64,000 bases of DNA from Dryomyza anilis (taxonomy: Eukaryota; Arthropoda; Insecta; Diptera; Dryomyzidae), in the NCBI GenBank assembly GCA_951804985.1, contig OX638131.1, forward strand, positions 35,681,544 to 35,745,543, given 5' to 3'. Positions 46,975-59,272 of the stretch are shown here, piece after piece (the stretch's first letter is position 1; the number at the start of each line of letters is the position of its first letter). Below the pieces are notes generated by a model. That model was not told the origin of the DNA, did no database searches, and saw only the letters and a program-made list of their open reading frames with translations. The translations under genes were made by a program, and so were the position numbers.

Positions 46975-47600
46975 AACATGCAACAGCAGCAGCAATAGTA
47001 ACCACGACAACAACATAAAAATCATAAACTTTACACAAGTTGCTACCGTTTGTGCATAAATTGTCCACATTTTTTATTATTGTTGTAGTTGCTGTTGCTG
47101 TCAGCAATATTGTCATTACAACTGTTGCACGTTGCAGTTTTTCACGTTTTAGTTTCACTGAAAACAGCAACCACTACAATACAATCTTTTTTGGCGCGCT
47201 TTTCATCTGAACAGCAGTTATAGGCAAATGTTGTTGTTGCTGATATTATTGTTTTTGTTGTTGTTGTTGCTAGTTGTTGATGGCTGCCACCTGAACGGAA
47301 AATAACAAATTTCAAGGAAACAAAGTTTTTTGTGAGCTGACTGACGAAGACAACGACGACGACGACGATGACGATGACGACGTCGTTTATTTGTGTTTCT
47401 CTGAATTTAAGGGGGGTGAAGGAATAAAGTTGATGCCCATGGCGGTGGGTACAAAGTAGGTGAATGGATCTTCGAAACTAGTTGGACTCACGAGTGTCGA
47501 TTGTCTTGCAGTTGTTGCTACATGCATATTTCGTATTGTATACGATTATAGCAGTAGCAGCAACAATTGCTCGTTACTTTAAAGCATGATATAAACATGC
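46975..47600. other. CAG/CAA- and GAC-rich stretch, possibly regulatory
   Basis: ATGCAACAGCAGCAGCAATA, several TTGTTGTTGTTG runs, and (GAC/GAT)n at 47352-47384 sit among less AT-rich sequence. No frame gives a sensible protein, so I treat it as noncoding. Confidence 0.3.
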
Positions 47601-47656
47601 AACCGAATTAAAATGTAAAAAAAATAAATTTAAAGAAAAAATAATACACAAGTCTT

Positions 47657-47902
47657 TTGCAGATTGAAAAAGTTAGTTGTTACAACCAACATTGCTACAG
47701 TTTGGTTGCTGCAACTGGTATATTCTGTTGGCACTTGAAATATTATCGTATACACACACCCCATTATTCTAAAACTGTTATAAATTGGTTGTATTCCAAT
47801 TTGAACCTTATAGGTATGGTTTTAGTAACCGATTTTATAGTTAAAAAAAATCAAATAGTTGGTTGGTTGGCACACAAAATCTCTATTTTGTCTGTACTTT
47901 AT
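47657..47902 (-). mobile_element. Family B element, diverged copy
   Basis: AAAAGTTAGTTGTTACAACC at the left and CAAAATCTCTATTTTGTCTG at the right mark a reversed copy. A 144-codon plus-strand frame through this and the next element is a by-product. Confidence 0.7.
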
Positions 47903-48022
47903 AAAACGAGACAAAAATATTGCAATGGACATCCCAATATGTCTAAATTTTTCACATTTCATCATAATGATATAGACATTTATTTGCATATTAAATTTGT
48001 CTTCATCCTTTTTACAAAACTA

Positions 48023-48311
48023 CACACCGAAAAATTCACTTTAGGAGGAATAAAAGTGTTTGTTGTAACAACTAACTTCATTCGGTTATAACAAAATGTC
48101 TACATATTAGAAGAGGGAATTGCCATATTCGGAAGACACTTAAAATATATTCAATACACACACCCAGTTACTCTAAAACTATTCAAAATTAGTTGCAGTC
48201 AAAACTACCTTTTTAGTTTTGGTTATAACAACCGATTTAACAGTTAAGAGAAAAGAATAACTTAGTTTGGCAATGAGTTGGTTGGTGCAATATATTTCTA
48301 TTCTGTTTGTA
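48023..48311 (-). mobile_element. Family B element, diverged copy
   Basis: ACACACCGAAAAATTCACTT at the left, TTGTAACAACTAACTTCATT inside, and ATTTCTATTCTGTTTGTA at the right. Reverse orientation, ~120 bp from the previous copy. Confidence 0.75.
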
Positions 48312-49224
48312 GCAATGCTGCATGGATTCTCATGGCAAAATCGTGTGAATAATGCAAATTAAGTTTGGTTTTTTTTTTCTCTGATTTTTTTGCGTGTAGT
48401 GTATTCGCTTTATTTTAATGTGTTTTGTATTTGTTGGTAATTTTTGTTTTTTCGCGAATTTTCTACGAATTGCAGGCAAGCTCGTTGCTGGTGCAATTAT
48501 AAGATGTTGAAATTAATGTTGCTAGTATAGATTTATATGTTGCTGTTTTTTTGTTTTTTTTTGTACGCAAATCTTGAATATATTTTGTATATATTTTGGA
48601 AATAGCATGAATTGCAAAATTAAAATCTAAATATATAATAATAAAAAAATGTATAATAAATAAAAAAATATAATAAAATAGGCTTATTTTAATACTAACA
48701 TATTACTCACTGCAGTTATTTCTGAAAGAGTGTTGACATGACTTACCTAAAAATAAAAGAAAACATTGACTTAGTTACATACAATAAATCTTATCAATAT
48801 TAGAATATAGTTAAAAAATATTATTATTAAATTTTTTGTAAATGGAATATGTCAAAAATTATAATACTGATTATTTTTAATAAAACTATATTTAAAAATT
48901 CATAAAATATAGAATTAAAAAATTCAGCGAATACCATTTACAGACTATCAGCACTACATGCAGATGGCGCCACGTCGTGGTTCTTATCTGAGCTAAAAAA
49001 ATGATATCAGCACACAATTGAAAAGCACTGTAATATCTGTTTGCAGTGAACACAAGTAGCAGAGACCTCTGCACGTGAAAAATTTAAACATTCAATGACG
49101 GAATGTAAAACTGTGTGGTTTGAAAAGCACTGATGGTATTTATTAGGTACTTCCAAGCAAAGTCATGAACCACAATTTACTATTCATAATAGATATTCTC
49201 AATATTATATATTTTTTTTAATTT

Positions 49225-50945
49225 TTTCTTTTATATTATTTTTATATCATTTTTTTATATTATTTTTTTTTATATTATTTTTTATATTATTTTTTATATT
49301 ATTTTTTATATTATTTTTTATATTATTTTTTATATTATTTTTTATATTATTTTTTTTATATTATTTTTTTATATAATTTTTTTATATAATTTTTTTATAT
49401 TATTGTTTATATTATTTTTTATATTATTTTTTATATTATTTTTTATATTATTTTTTATATTATTTTTTATATTATTTTTTATATTATTTTTTATATTATT
49501 TTTTATATTATTTTTTATATTATTTTTTATATTATTTTTTATATTATTTTTTATATTATTTTTTATATTATTTTTTATATTATTTTTTATATTATTTTTT
49601 ATATTATTTTTTATATTATTTTTTATATATCTTTTTTTTATATTATTTTTTATATTATTTTTTATATTATTTTTTATATATTTTTTTATCTTATTGTTTA
49701 TAATATTTTTTAAAATTATTTTTTATATTAATTTTTATATTATTTTTTATATTAATTTTTATATTATTTTTTTATATTATTTTTTATATTATTTTTTATA
49801 TTATTTTTTATATTATTTTTTATATTATTTTTTATATTATTTTTATATTATTTTTTATATTATTTTTTATATTATTTTTTATATAATTTTTTATATTATT
49901 TTTTATATTATTTTTTATATTATTTTTTATATTATTTTTTTATGTTATTTTTTATATTATTTTTTATATTATTTTTTATATTATTTTTTATATTATTTTT
50001 TATATTATTTTTTATATAATTTTTTATATTATTTTTTATATTATTTTTTATATTATTTTTTATATTATTTTTTATATTATTTTTTATATTATTTTTTATA
50101 TTATTTTTTATATTATTTTTTATATTATTTTTTATATTATTTTTTATATTATTTTTTATGTTATTTTTTATATTATTTTTTATATTATTTTTTATATTAT
50201 TTTTTATATTATTTTTTATATTATTTTTTATATTATTTTTTTATATAATTCTTTTATATAATTTTTTTATATAATTTTTTTATATTATTGTTTATAATAT
50301 TTGTTATATTATTTTTTATATTATTTTTTATATTATTTTTTATATTAATTTTTATATTATTTTTTTATATTATTTTTTATATTATTTTTTATATTATTTT
50401 TTATATTATTTTTTATATTATTTTTATATTATTTTTTATATTATTTTTTATATTATTTTTTATATTATTTTTTATATTATTTTTTATATAATTTTTTATA
50501 TTATTTTTTATATTATTTTTTATATTATTTTTTATATTATTTTTTATATTATTTTTTATATTATTTTTTATGTTATTTTTTATATTATTTTTTATATTAT
50601 TTTTTATATTATTTTTTATATTATTTTTTATATTATTTTTTTATATAATTCTTTTATATAATTTTTTTATATAATTTTTTTATATTATTGTTTATAATAT
50701 TTGTTATATTATTTTTTATATTATTTTTTATATTATTTTTTATATTATATTTTATATTATTTTTTATATTAATTTTTATATTATTTTTTATATATATGTT
50801 TTTTATATTATTGTTTATAATATTTTTATATTATTTTTATATTATTTTTATATTATTTTTTATATTATATTTTATATTATTTTTTATATTAATTTTTATA
50901 TTATTTTTTATATTATTTATTATTTTTCATCTTATATATTATTTT
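49225..50945 (+). repeat. 12-bp AT minisatellite, ~1.7 kb
   Basis: Unit TATTATTTTTTA with length variants. A segment containing ATAATTCTTTTATATAATTT followed by TTGTTTATAATATTTGTTA occurs at ~50240-50310 and again at ~50645-50710, so a ~405-bp higher-order block was duplicated. Frames such as (FILF)n run through because 12 is divisible by three; they are not genes. Confidence 0.95.
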
Positions 50946-53344
50946 TTAAAGTTTTTTTATTTTTGTAAAGTTTTTTATTTTTGTAAAGTTTTTTATTTTT
51001 AAATTTTTTTTTTACCTTATTTTCATATTTTTTATACAGATATAAAAGTAAATAAATAAATAAAAAAAAATGCAAATTTAAATATTTCTCCCCTTTTCTA
51101 CTGTTTTCTTTTCTATTTTTTCGCTTTTTGCTATTTTTTATATATATATTTATCGTTATATTTCTTTTTTGTTTCTAGTTTTTTCTATATTTTGTCCCTA
51201 ACTTTTTACATATTTTTGTCTATTACTTCTTTTTTTATTTTTTTGTGATATATATTTTTTGTGACATATATTTTTTATGATATATAATTTTTTATAATAT
51301 TTTTTATAATAAATTTTACAATTTTTTCGATTATGGTTATTTTAGTGGCAATTGAAAAACATTTCTAAAATCAGTCGCCTAGTATTTTTGATTCCAAAAT
51401 TTGTAAAATATTTTACCAAAAAATTTAAAAAAAATCTAAATTTATTTTCTATGTGTCTACAAAATAAATAAAATAAAACAAAATAATTTGAACTTGATTT
51501 ATTAAAAAACTACTTTGATGTTGGCCCCACTCTTCATGATCTATTTACAAGTGTAGTGGCCACTCTCAGTCCCCATCAGCGCTGCCTGCAACGCCTACTG
51601 CGCAGCAACGTTTTATGTCTCTGTGCTTTTCATACGAACTGCGCGTAACTTGAAACAGCCTGAAAGCCTGAGCTGATCCAAAGAAAATACTTAATTAAAA
51701 ACAACAACAAAAAAATTGTAAAACGCAAAAAGTGAAATTATAAGCGACACACTTTTGTTTTCATCTTTTTGCATTTACAATTCTAAACATTTACAACAAG
51801 TAACTCAGACAAATACAAAAACAAAAAAAAATGCAATTCGAGATTTGCGCACTTCCTATTCTGTTCTTCTTTACTCATCTTCCTTCTTCACTACTTCTTT
51901 TCCTTCCCTTCTCCACTGCTACTACAACAATCATCGAGTGCAAATTGTAAAAAGTGAATAACAACAACACATGAGAAGGTATCAGTGATGCATTTTACAA
52001 AAAATAATTGGGAAAACTTAGGGTAAAAGTAAGTGGTACAACTTTTACCATTTAAAGTTGAGCTTAAAATTTATATTTTTTAAAGCATCACTTAATGTTT
52101 GAAAATCTATAAAAAAATCATTTTTATTATTTTTTTTAATTTTGCTAATAAATCAGTTTTCCAGGTATGTTTCATTTCTTTTGTACTTAAGATAGAAAAC
52201 AAAAAAAATGCGGGTATTTATTTGTAGAGATTTTGTCAAGCTTTCGAACAAAAATAGGTTTTTCTTTTTTGGTTCAATGTTCAATTCTCTTTAAATGAAA
52301 AAAAGTTGATAATTTCTGCAGGCACACCAGTGATGAATTCCAAAAAAATTTTGATCAAGCAGTAACAACCAGTTAAAGACGGAAAATTTATGACTGCAAA
52401 CATCAATATGCTGCCTGCATGCAGATTTTTCTTAGCGTATCAAAATTGCCGGGGAAAACAAACGCAGGGAGATTGTTCCACAAACGTATCAAATGAATTT
52501 TCTCTGTTATGCGAATTTTCTCTATTCGCCGAGTGACCCAACTAGAACAAAATACGAAATGTTATCTTTGCGACTATCGTTGTTCAGTGAACTTAAAGCT
52601 TCTTACAAAAGTTATCTATTGAGCATCGTATAGATATATCAGAAAGGTAACTTTTTAAAGTAAACAAATAGTGGCACCTCTGAACTTCATACTTCAAAGA
52701 TGGCATTCGTTTTTTTTTTGCTGCGTCATACCGTTTGCTGTTAGTGTTTTTTGTGCTCCATGTATTTTTTGTGGACAAAAATGTCCGATTGATAGTAAAC
52801 ATATTAACCGCGACGAGTAAATAAATTGCGATTATGAATCGCTGCAAAATCGAGTCCATGAAATTGAAAATGTTCGTGGGCAGTTACTTACTGCAGGCGT
52901 CATTCTACCGTGTGAAGAGGTGTCTCAGGACGTGACTGTGGCAGTGACAAACAGTGCAGCAAAAATAATTTGAAATAAAAATGAATTTAAATTTAAAACA
53001 TAGCTTTTGATTTTTCATTATTATTAGTTTGTCATTTGATTATTTCCATCAATTTTTGGAAATGTAAATAATCGAATGGTAACCTAATACATTGATAATA
53101 ATTTGTTGTCATATTTTACATGTGTATTGGTAGTTAAAATGGTTAACAAAAAGCTGTATTAAAGCTATCTTGTCGGCTGTCTAGAGGACAACTTTCTGAT
53201 GATGCCTTTTAATAGTTGACTTAAACATAACTTTTTAGTTATCTTTTCGAGAGCTAAAAGTCAACAAAGAGGCGGACATTCGTAAGTCTTTAAGATACCT
53301 TTTTGATCACTTTTTGATCACAGATATCGTTAACTTTTTAAAGT
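50946..53344. other. Noncoding stretch
   Basis: T-rich sequence to ~51.5 kb. 51.54-51.68 kb is GC-richer (CACTCTCAGTCCCCATCAGC, with an initiator-like TCAGTC at 51566) and could be a leader exon, but no frame supports it. 52.4-53.0 kb shows nothing clear. Confidence 0.3.
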
Positions 53345-53515
53345 TAGCATAAAGGTAGGTTTTGAGCATCGTTTGTATGGTTGGGGAACTACGAAGGGTC
53401 TGGGCCTGGTTCGATTCCTGAGTAGAACGAGAGAGCACACGACCTGGTGGAATCAGACGGTGTATTTCCCCCGAACACTTACCATTGTAATACCTATAAA
53501 ACAGGGTTAAACAAA
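53345..53515 (+). mobile_element. Possible tRNA-derived SINE (single copy in window)
   Basis: GGTTCGATTCC at ~53412 is a perfect Pol III B box, in sequence otherwise like a decayed tRNA (GAGCATCG...GGTCTGGGCCT). It is followed by a distinctive body (ACACGACCTGGTGGAATCAG, TTTCCCCCGAACACTTACC). No A box or target duplication could be confirmed. Confidence 0.4.
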
Positions 53516-54260
53516 ACCAATGGAACTTCGGTGCTCAAGAGAACCAATTGATAAAGAAATATGTTCATCCCCTGAAATCGGACCGATATCGAAAAACAAA
53601 GCTATCAAAGTTCGACAATATCGAAGCGATTAAGTAGAAGAGTTAACCAATCGAACTGCAAGGTAAACAATAGAAGAATGTGACGTGATGTGACAATAAG
53701 TTCTACGGAAATTCCCATATTTAAATCGGGTACGAAATCACCAAAAAAAAAAAACAAAAAAATGCACACTGTTCGGTACTAAAAGCCAGACAAAAACAAA
53801 CAGCACAATAAATAATGTGATGAAGAAAAATTCAAGAAAATTTACAATTTGCGCATTATTTTTGCAATTATTTCTATACAACAACAACAAAAATGTGTAT
53901 CTATTTTGCTCGTTTTTTTTTTAATTTTATTTTTTTTATTTTCAATGTTTGTTTTTGTTGTGACATTGTTTTTGTTGTGTATTATTATTATTCTTCTACT
54001 TCTAATGCACTTAAACTATGAAAGCGCTCAATAATAAATTGTTATTGTTTTTGTCATTCAATTACTGAAAACGTAATCAAGATGTATTGCGTTGAATATA
54101 GACAAATCACGCGGATTACAAAACAACATTTAATAAATAAAAACAAAAACAAAAATATAACAAGAAGTGCAGAAAGACAATAAAAAATAATTGTTGAAGA
54201 AAAAAAACACAATTGATTGAATAATCAGCAAATTGCAAAAAGCTTCCCTACCCTACATTT

Positions 54261-54830
54261 TTGCAACGTCAAATTCTTCCCGCCCGCCCAACAACCATAC
54301 ACAACAACATGACAAAGCAGCTGACTTTGCCGCACACACATGCAAAGCGAATTAATTGCACAGTCCGGCAACGCTTTTTGGCAACGCGCACCTCTTTCCA
54401 TGCCATGCCCACCCAGCGACGACCGACCACACGTCGCGCGCCGCCACACGTCACTGGCGCCATCTATAAAAGTGCAAAACGGCGAAGCAGCGCGCCGCAC
54501 CGCACAGACAAAAGCTTATGCGGTGATTTATTTACGACGAGCTACGAAATTAAACGAACCAATACGAACGAACGTGGCAGCGCAGCACATGCCGCAGCAG
54601 AAGCTAACAAAAGTACGTACGTCAAATAAATCGAGGGGGGGTCGAAGTGTGTAGGGCGCGCATCGATGTTCGGCAAAAAGAAACGAGGCCTAGCGAAACT
54701 CGCGCCGCTGTCGTTTGCGAACAGCTGACGGCAAATCAAAGCGCTGCTCTGCGCTGCTGTTACGGCAGCAGCTGCACGGTCAGGCAAATTGTTGACAGTG
54801 ACAAACAAACATTTTTTTTTTTTTGTTAGT
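54261..54830 (+). promoter_or_regulatory. GC-rich promoter / 5' UTR island
   Basis: Much richer in G+C than its surroundings (CCCGCCCGCCC, CACGTCGCGCGCCGCCACAC, GGCAGCAGCTGCACGG). It holds a TATA box at 54465-54472 and overlapping frames on both strands without domain character. GTACGTACG at ~54614 and AAGGTGATA at ~54892 are possible donor sites. Best read as the first exon of a gene transcribed rightward; the coding part is not visible. Confidence 0.45.
54465..54472 (+). promoter_or_regulatory. TATA box (TATAAAAG)
   Basis: A perfect TATAAAAG in CATCTATAAAAGTGC, within the GC-rich island. A start would be expected near 54495-54500. Confidence 0.5.
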
Positions 54831-54960
54831 TGTAACTTAATTATATATGGTGCATTCACAAAGTCAGTCAGTGTTTTTGAGAACGTAATTAAGGTGATAT
54901 CAAGGCACTTTGCGAATGCGACAATTTGTGAAATAAAGGTTGGAGAAGGAATCAACTAAA

Positions 54961-55760
54961 ATGATTGATCGTAAATATTTGTAATTTTAGTCGTAAATAT
55001 CGATCGTATATTTCGTAAATTTTTCTGGTAAATATTGGAACGTTTTTGACATAACTGGCGCATAATTATAGACAATCTAAAGTCAACTATAATTAAAAAT
55101 CAGCTTTTTGACAAAATATTCTATACACAATTTGTCAAAAAAAGTCGAATTTATATTTAAAGTCGACTTTAAATTGTATATGATTATGCCCCAATATCTT
55201 TAAATTTTAGTTTAATTCGTAAATATTTGTAATTTTTAGTCGTAAATATTTTGTTCGTAAAAATGTTACAAATTTCAGTCGTAGATATTTAATAATTTGA
55301 TTTGTTACTGTGACGGTTCAGTTTATATTTAAAAATTTAGTTCATTACATTTCGTAAAATGTGTTAGTTAAATTTAGTAAAATTTGTTTGTAGAATTTTT
55401 TAAATTTTGTTTGTAAGTAAAAAAATTTTGTTTACATAAATATTTGTTTTGTAATACGTGTCAATTTTGTTTGTTCATATCTGTAAGTTTAAGTTATTTT
55501 AAATTTTAGTCGTAAACATTTGTAAATTTAGATAGTTAAATTCGTAAATTTTGTTTGTAAATATTAATCGTAATTTTGATCGAATATACATGAACATTTT
55601 ATTTGTAAATTAGTTTACAAATATTTGTAATTTTTAATGTAACTACTTTTAAATTTTAGTCGTAATGATAATTTTGTTCGTAACATTTCCTAAATATGGC
55701 AAATTGTGGATTTTACACACAATGTGTTCCTAAATGTATCACTGAATTCGTAAAAATCTT
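54961..55760 (+). repeat. Degenerate CGTAAATATTTGTAA repeat region
   Basis: Variants of TTTTAGTCGTAAATATTTGT recur irregularly for ~800 bp (for example at 54985, 55210, 55510, 55560, 55665). Looks like a decayed satellite; no open frame. Confidence 0.6.
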
Positions 55761-55835
55761 AAAACCTCGTGTAAATTTAGTTAAGGCCAACAATATTAAA
55801 AAAAAAATTAAGTTTTCATACTAATACTAGTGCTT

Positions 55836-56485
55836 CCCCATAGAATATTTCCCGCAAAATTCTTCCCAGTAGAAATCTTCCCGTAGAACGCTTTCACGTA
55901 GAATTCAGCCCCGAACAGTTTTCCCAGTAGAAGTTTTAGTGTGGTAAGTTTCGGTGTGGTGAATTTTGGTGTGGTTCGGCGTTTTACCAGTAGAAGTTTT
56001 AGTGTGTTGAGTTTTAGTGTGGTGATTTTTAGTGTGGTGAGTTTTTGGTGTGGTGAGTTTCAATGTGGTCAGTTTCGGTGTGGTGAATTTTGGTGTGGTG
56101 AATTTCGGTGTGGTGAGCTCAAAGAATTTGGAGTAGTTGATACCCTGGTGTGAACTATCTCGATACCACCATAATAACTGTTGACATACACCATCTTGAA
56201 ATTGTGCCTTCTATAGGGGGTGCCACGCCCAGTGGTCCATTCCCCCACTTTCGGTGAGACTGTTTAGAATGGATAAATATAACGCAGATCAAAATTTCAT
56301 TAAAATTTGCTATACCAATTGCTGATATAATGTGTTTTTACATTTTGGGTTGTATGGGAGGTGCCACGCCCAGTCCACCATTCTCACCAAGATACAGCCT
56401 ATACTGTGCCCGAACTCAACATACATATTGTGTCAAAATTTGATTCAATTCGGTTCAATCGTTTAGACGTCTATTCGGAACATAC
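55836..56485 (-). mobile_element. Family D, Helitron-like element, copy 2
   Basis: Reverse orientation relative to 18.6 kb. 15-bp units (GTAGAAGTTTTAGTGTGGT, AATTTCGGTGTGGTG) at 55860-56115 are followed by ACTGTTGACATACACCATCT and GGGGGTGCCACGCCCAGTGG. A further GGAGGTGCCACGCCCAGTCC at ~56360 shows a duplicated outer segment. The end GGTTCAATCGTTTAGACGTC is missing from copy 1. Confidence 0.6.
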
Positions 56486-56490
56486 ATACA

Positions 56491-56812
56491 TAATAATAAT
56501 AATAATAATAATAATAGTTTGACACTACAGTTCTACAAGAACTTACGCCGAGCTCTCTCACCATTTTGAGCTGTGCGTGTTATATTTGTACTCAAAGTGG
56601 TGGGACCTACAGTTTATTGCCGAATCCGAACGGCGGGTGAGAGCTTTTCATAGGCAATGGTTTTACTCTCGTAGGTTTTCCATTTACTGACGAGAGGTAG
56701 CGCGGTATAGAAAAATGTTTCTATGAAAAGATGTTGTTAACCCCAGTCCAGGCTTGAACCGGGGACCTTTCGGCTCGCAGTCCAACGCACTAACCACTGA
56801 GCTACCGCGGCG
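56491..56812 (-). mobile_element. SINE1, copy 3
   Basis: Minus-strand head GCCGCGGTAGCTCAGTGGTT with perfect A box and B box GGTTCAAGCC, same body as the other two copies, and a long (ATT)n tail (plus-strand AAT repeats at 56491-56516). Best-preserved Pol III boxes of the three copies. Confidence 0.9.
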
Positions 56813-56839
56813 ACTCGAAATATAATATTTATAAAAAAA

Positions 56840-57735
56840 ACACGAAAATATTAGTGCATTTGACGAAAATAATCGTGAAAATGATCCACGAAAACCTTCG
56901 TATATAGTACGAATTAAATATATGGGTATATTCGTATATTTCACGAAAAGCACTTGTAAAAATAATCCACGCTCAACTCGTACATCTGCGAATGAACTCA
57001 CACACTCTCTCTCTCTATTTTTCTCAAATTTCTATATATAATTGTCCTCTTGTAATAAATGGAAATGCTTCGACATTGTGATGATCGATTCCAACTTTGG
57101 CACACACCCGAAATAGTCAATTTTTATTTAATAATAATTTTTAATAATTTCACACTATTACACTCCAAATATTACATGCATAAAATACACGAAAATATTC
57201 GTGAAAATGATCCACGAAAACATTCGTGTATATTACGAATACACTTTCGTAAAACTACGAAATATATTTATGTTTAAATTCGTATATTTCACGAAAATCA
57301 TTTGTGAAAATAATCCACGAATTATCTCGTACATCTGCGAATGAACTCACATACAGTGTCTCTCTCTCTCTGTTTCTCAAATTCCTATATAAAGGGTTTT
57401 TCAATAAGAACGCTACAAAAAAGTTTTTTTCAAGGGCCAACAACGAGTCGAAATTATTAAAATTTACTACCGAAATTCGTATTCGTATATCGTTCCATCA
57501 TGAAATGGCAAACCTTACTGAAGAGAAATGTCAAAAGAGCGGCAAGAAATATGGCGTCGTTTGATGTCCCTGTCGCTCTACTTTTGTAGCGTCCCTATTA
57601 AAAAAACCCTTTTATAATTGTCATCTTGTAATAAATGGAAATGTTTCGACACCGTGATGATCGATTCCAACTTTGGCACACATCCAAAATAGTCAATTTT
57701 TTATTTAATAATAATTTTTATAGCTCCACATACAT
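56840..57735 (+). repeat. ~350-bp tandem duplication, second unit split by an insertion
   Basis: Unit 1 (56840 to ~57170) and unit 2 (57187 to ~57735) share ACACGAAAATATT, GTACATCTGCGAATGAACTC, a CTCTCTCT tract, GTAATAAATGGAAATG and GATGATCGATTCCAACTTTG at an offset of ~349 bp. Unit 2 is interrupted by the foldback element at 57392-57612; unit 1 keeps the uninterrupted site. Confidence 0.9.
57392..57612. mobile_element. Family A foldback element, copy 5, with empty site preserved
   Basis: The left end is AAGGGTTTTTCAATAAGAAC, which after ~40 bp jumps (TTTTTTTCAAGGG/CCAACAACGAG) into the centre, so most of the left arm is lost. The right arm is complete to AAAAAACCCTTT. TA flanks both ends. 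The paralogous site at 57030-57045 (CTATATATAATTG) shows the sequence before insertion. Confidence 0.92.
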
Positions 57736-57879
57736 TTTATACCCTCGCGATTGATTTGCAAATTAAATTCAATACATTTACGCAAATGGTGACGCTAAAA
57801 AGATAATTAGATCTGTTCTGTCTTGTTTTCTGTTTGTTTTCTTCATGTCTTTTTGCTTCTTTTTGTTTTATGAATATCG

Positions 57880-58880
57880 AATTGTAAAATATACGTAAAA
57901 TAAAAAATTGGAACCAAGTTAAAAATGACGAATGCTGAGTTGTATTTACAATAAATCATATATTTTACGAAATTTAAATATACGAAAGAGTATTTCGTTA
58001 ATTGTTGCATTGAATATTTTGAGTGTACATACATACATACATACTTACATTCACAAATATATAGTAGAAGATACTTGCTTAAACTTGAGTCCACACTCAA
58101 AATAATCTCTAGAACATTTTACGAAATATTTTTTCGTAATTTTTTATTTCGCGAATTTAATTCGTAGAATACACGAAACATTTGTAATTTATATTTTATC
58201 CAAAATATTGTTAACGAACGATTCTTATATATTACGATTCAATATACGAAACATTCGTTATATTATTTTGTATTACAATTTTTTTACGAAAGAATTACGT
58301 ATTTTACGAATGCGCTTTACATTTTACGAATAAATTACTAAACGTTCGTAAATTGTGAGACTATATGGAGCATTTTACGAAGCATTCGTGTTTTTTTTGC
58401 GAATAATTAGTAAAAACAGAAATACCCTTGCGTCAAATAGCAACTTAGAGCTGCATTTTATTTTAATTGGTATCGCGGTCGTAAGCAGGTAGTTATAAAT
58501 TACAAACACTTGTAAAATGTGTTCTGTGTAAGTTCTGGTTGTGTCAAAGATGCAAAATTTTCAAATCAGTGCCTTCATATATCATATTTTATGAATGAAT
58601 CATTTTTATCGTCAGTTTTTTTTTTAACCATACATATATTTTACGAAAGATTCGTAAAATTCTTATAAAACGTACAAACAAATACGAATACAAATAACAA
58701 TCTTTCGTATTATGTACGAGTGACTTATGAATAGTTTCGTAAAAGACACACACATAAAATTTGTAATTTTATGATAAATTTACGAAAGTTCTTTCGTGTA
58801 TTTTACGAAATATTTCGTAGACAAATTTCACGAATTTTTCGTAAAATACACGAACGATTTCGTGAATTTTGAGCTGATTT
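57880..58880. repeat. TTCGTAAA/TTTACGAA palindromic repeat region
   Basis: TTACGAA, TTCGTAAA and ATACGAAA occur dozens of times in both orientations, often as near-perfect palindromes such as TTTACGAAATATTTCGTAGA (58803). The same motif pervades 56.86-57.30 kb. A short (ACAT)n lies at 58028-58045. Looks like an old inverted satellite. Confidence 0.6.
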
Positions 58881-59272
58881 TATTTTTAGTGCAAGGATGC
58901 CTCAACTATTTCAATATAAAAACTTTAATTAAAAAGTTACTTTTGAATAATTATCTAAAATTGGAAACTGTGCAAAAATTAACCGTTCATATTTTAACGA
59001 ACTATTGCCATACATGATATGAAAATAAAATTTCTAAAAATAAATCAATGAATTATGAAATAAAAATAGTCTCATAGGCCGACAAACATACGATATATGG
59101 TCTAAACACTTGTATACACTCAGAATAATAATTATAAAAAATATATACAATTTTTTTTTTTTGCGCTATTGTAATTTTATAAATTTTATGTCTAAATTTG
59201 GATTTCCAGTTAAGCAAAGATTAACAAGATATAAAAATACATATTGTGCATGAGACATGAATAACAAAAATA
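58881..59272. other. AT-rich noncoding stretch
   Basis: No exon or delimited repeat. If the minus-strand ORF ending at 59273 is real, this is its 3' flank; no canonical AATAAA follows closely on that strand. Confidence 0.4.

Noticed and set aside
47657..48091. 144-codon plus-strand frame
   Set aside because: It runs through two reversed family B elements and the sequence between them; no domain or codon bias.
49403..50248. 281-codon frame rich in FILF/YYFL repeats
   Set aside because: It is the translation of the 12-bp AT minisatellite; no codon bias and no protein-like composition.
53345..53515. Functional tRNA gene from a perfect B box
   Set aside because: No cloverleaf could be drawn and no A box seen; kept only as a possible SINE.
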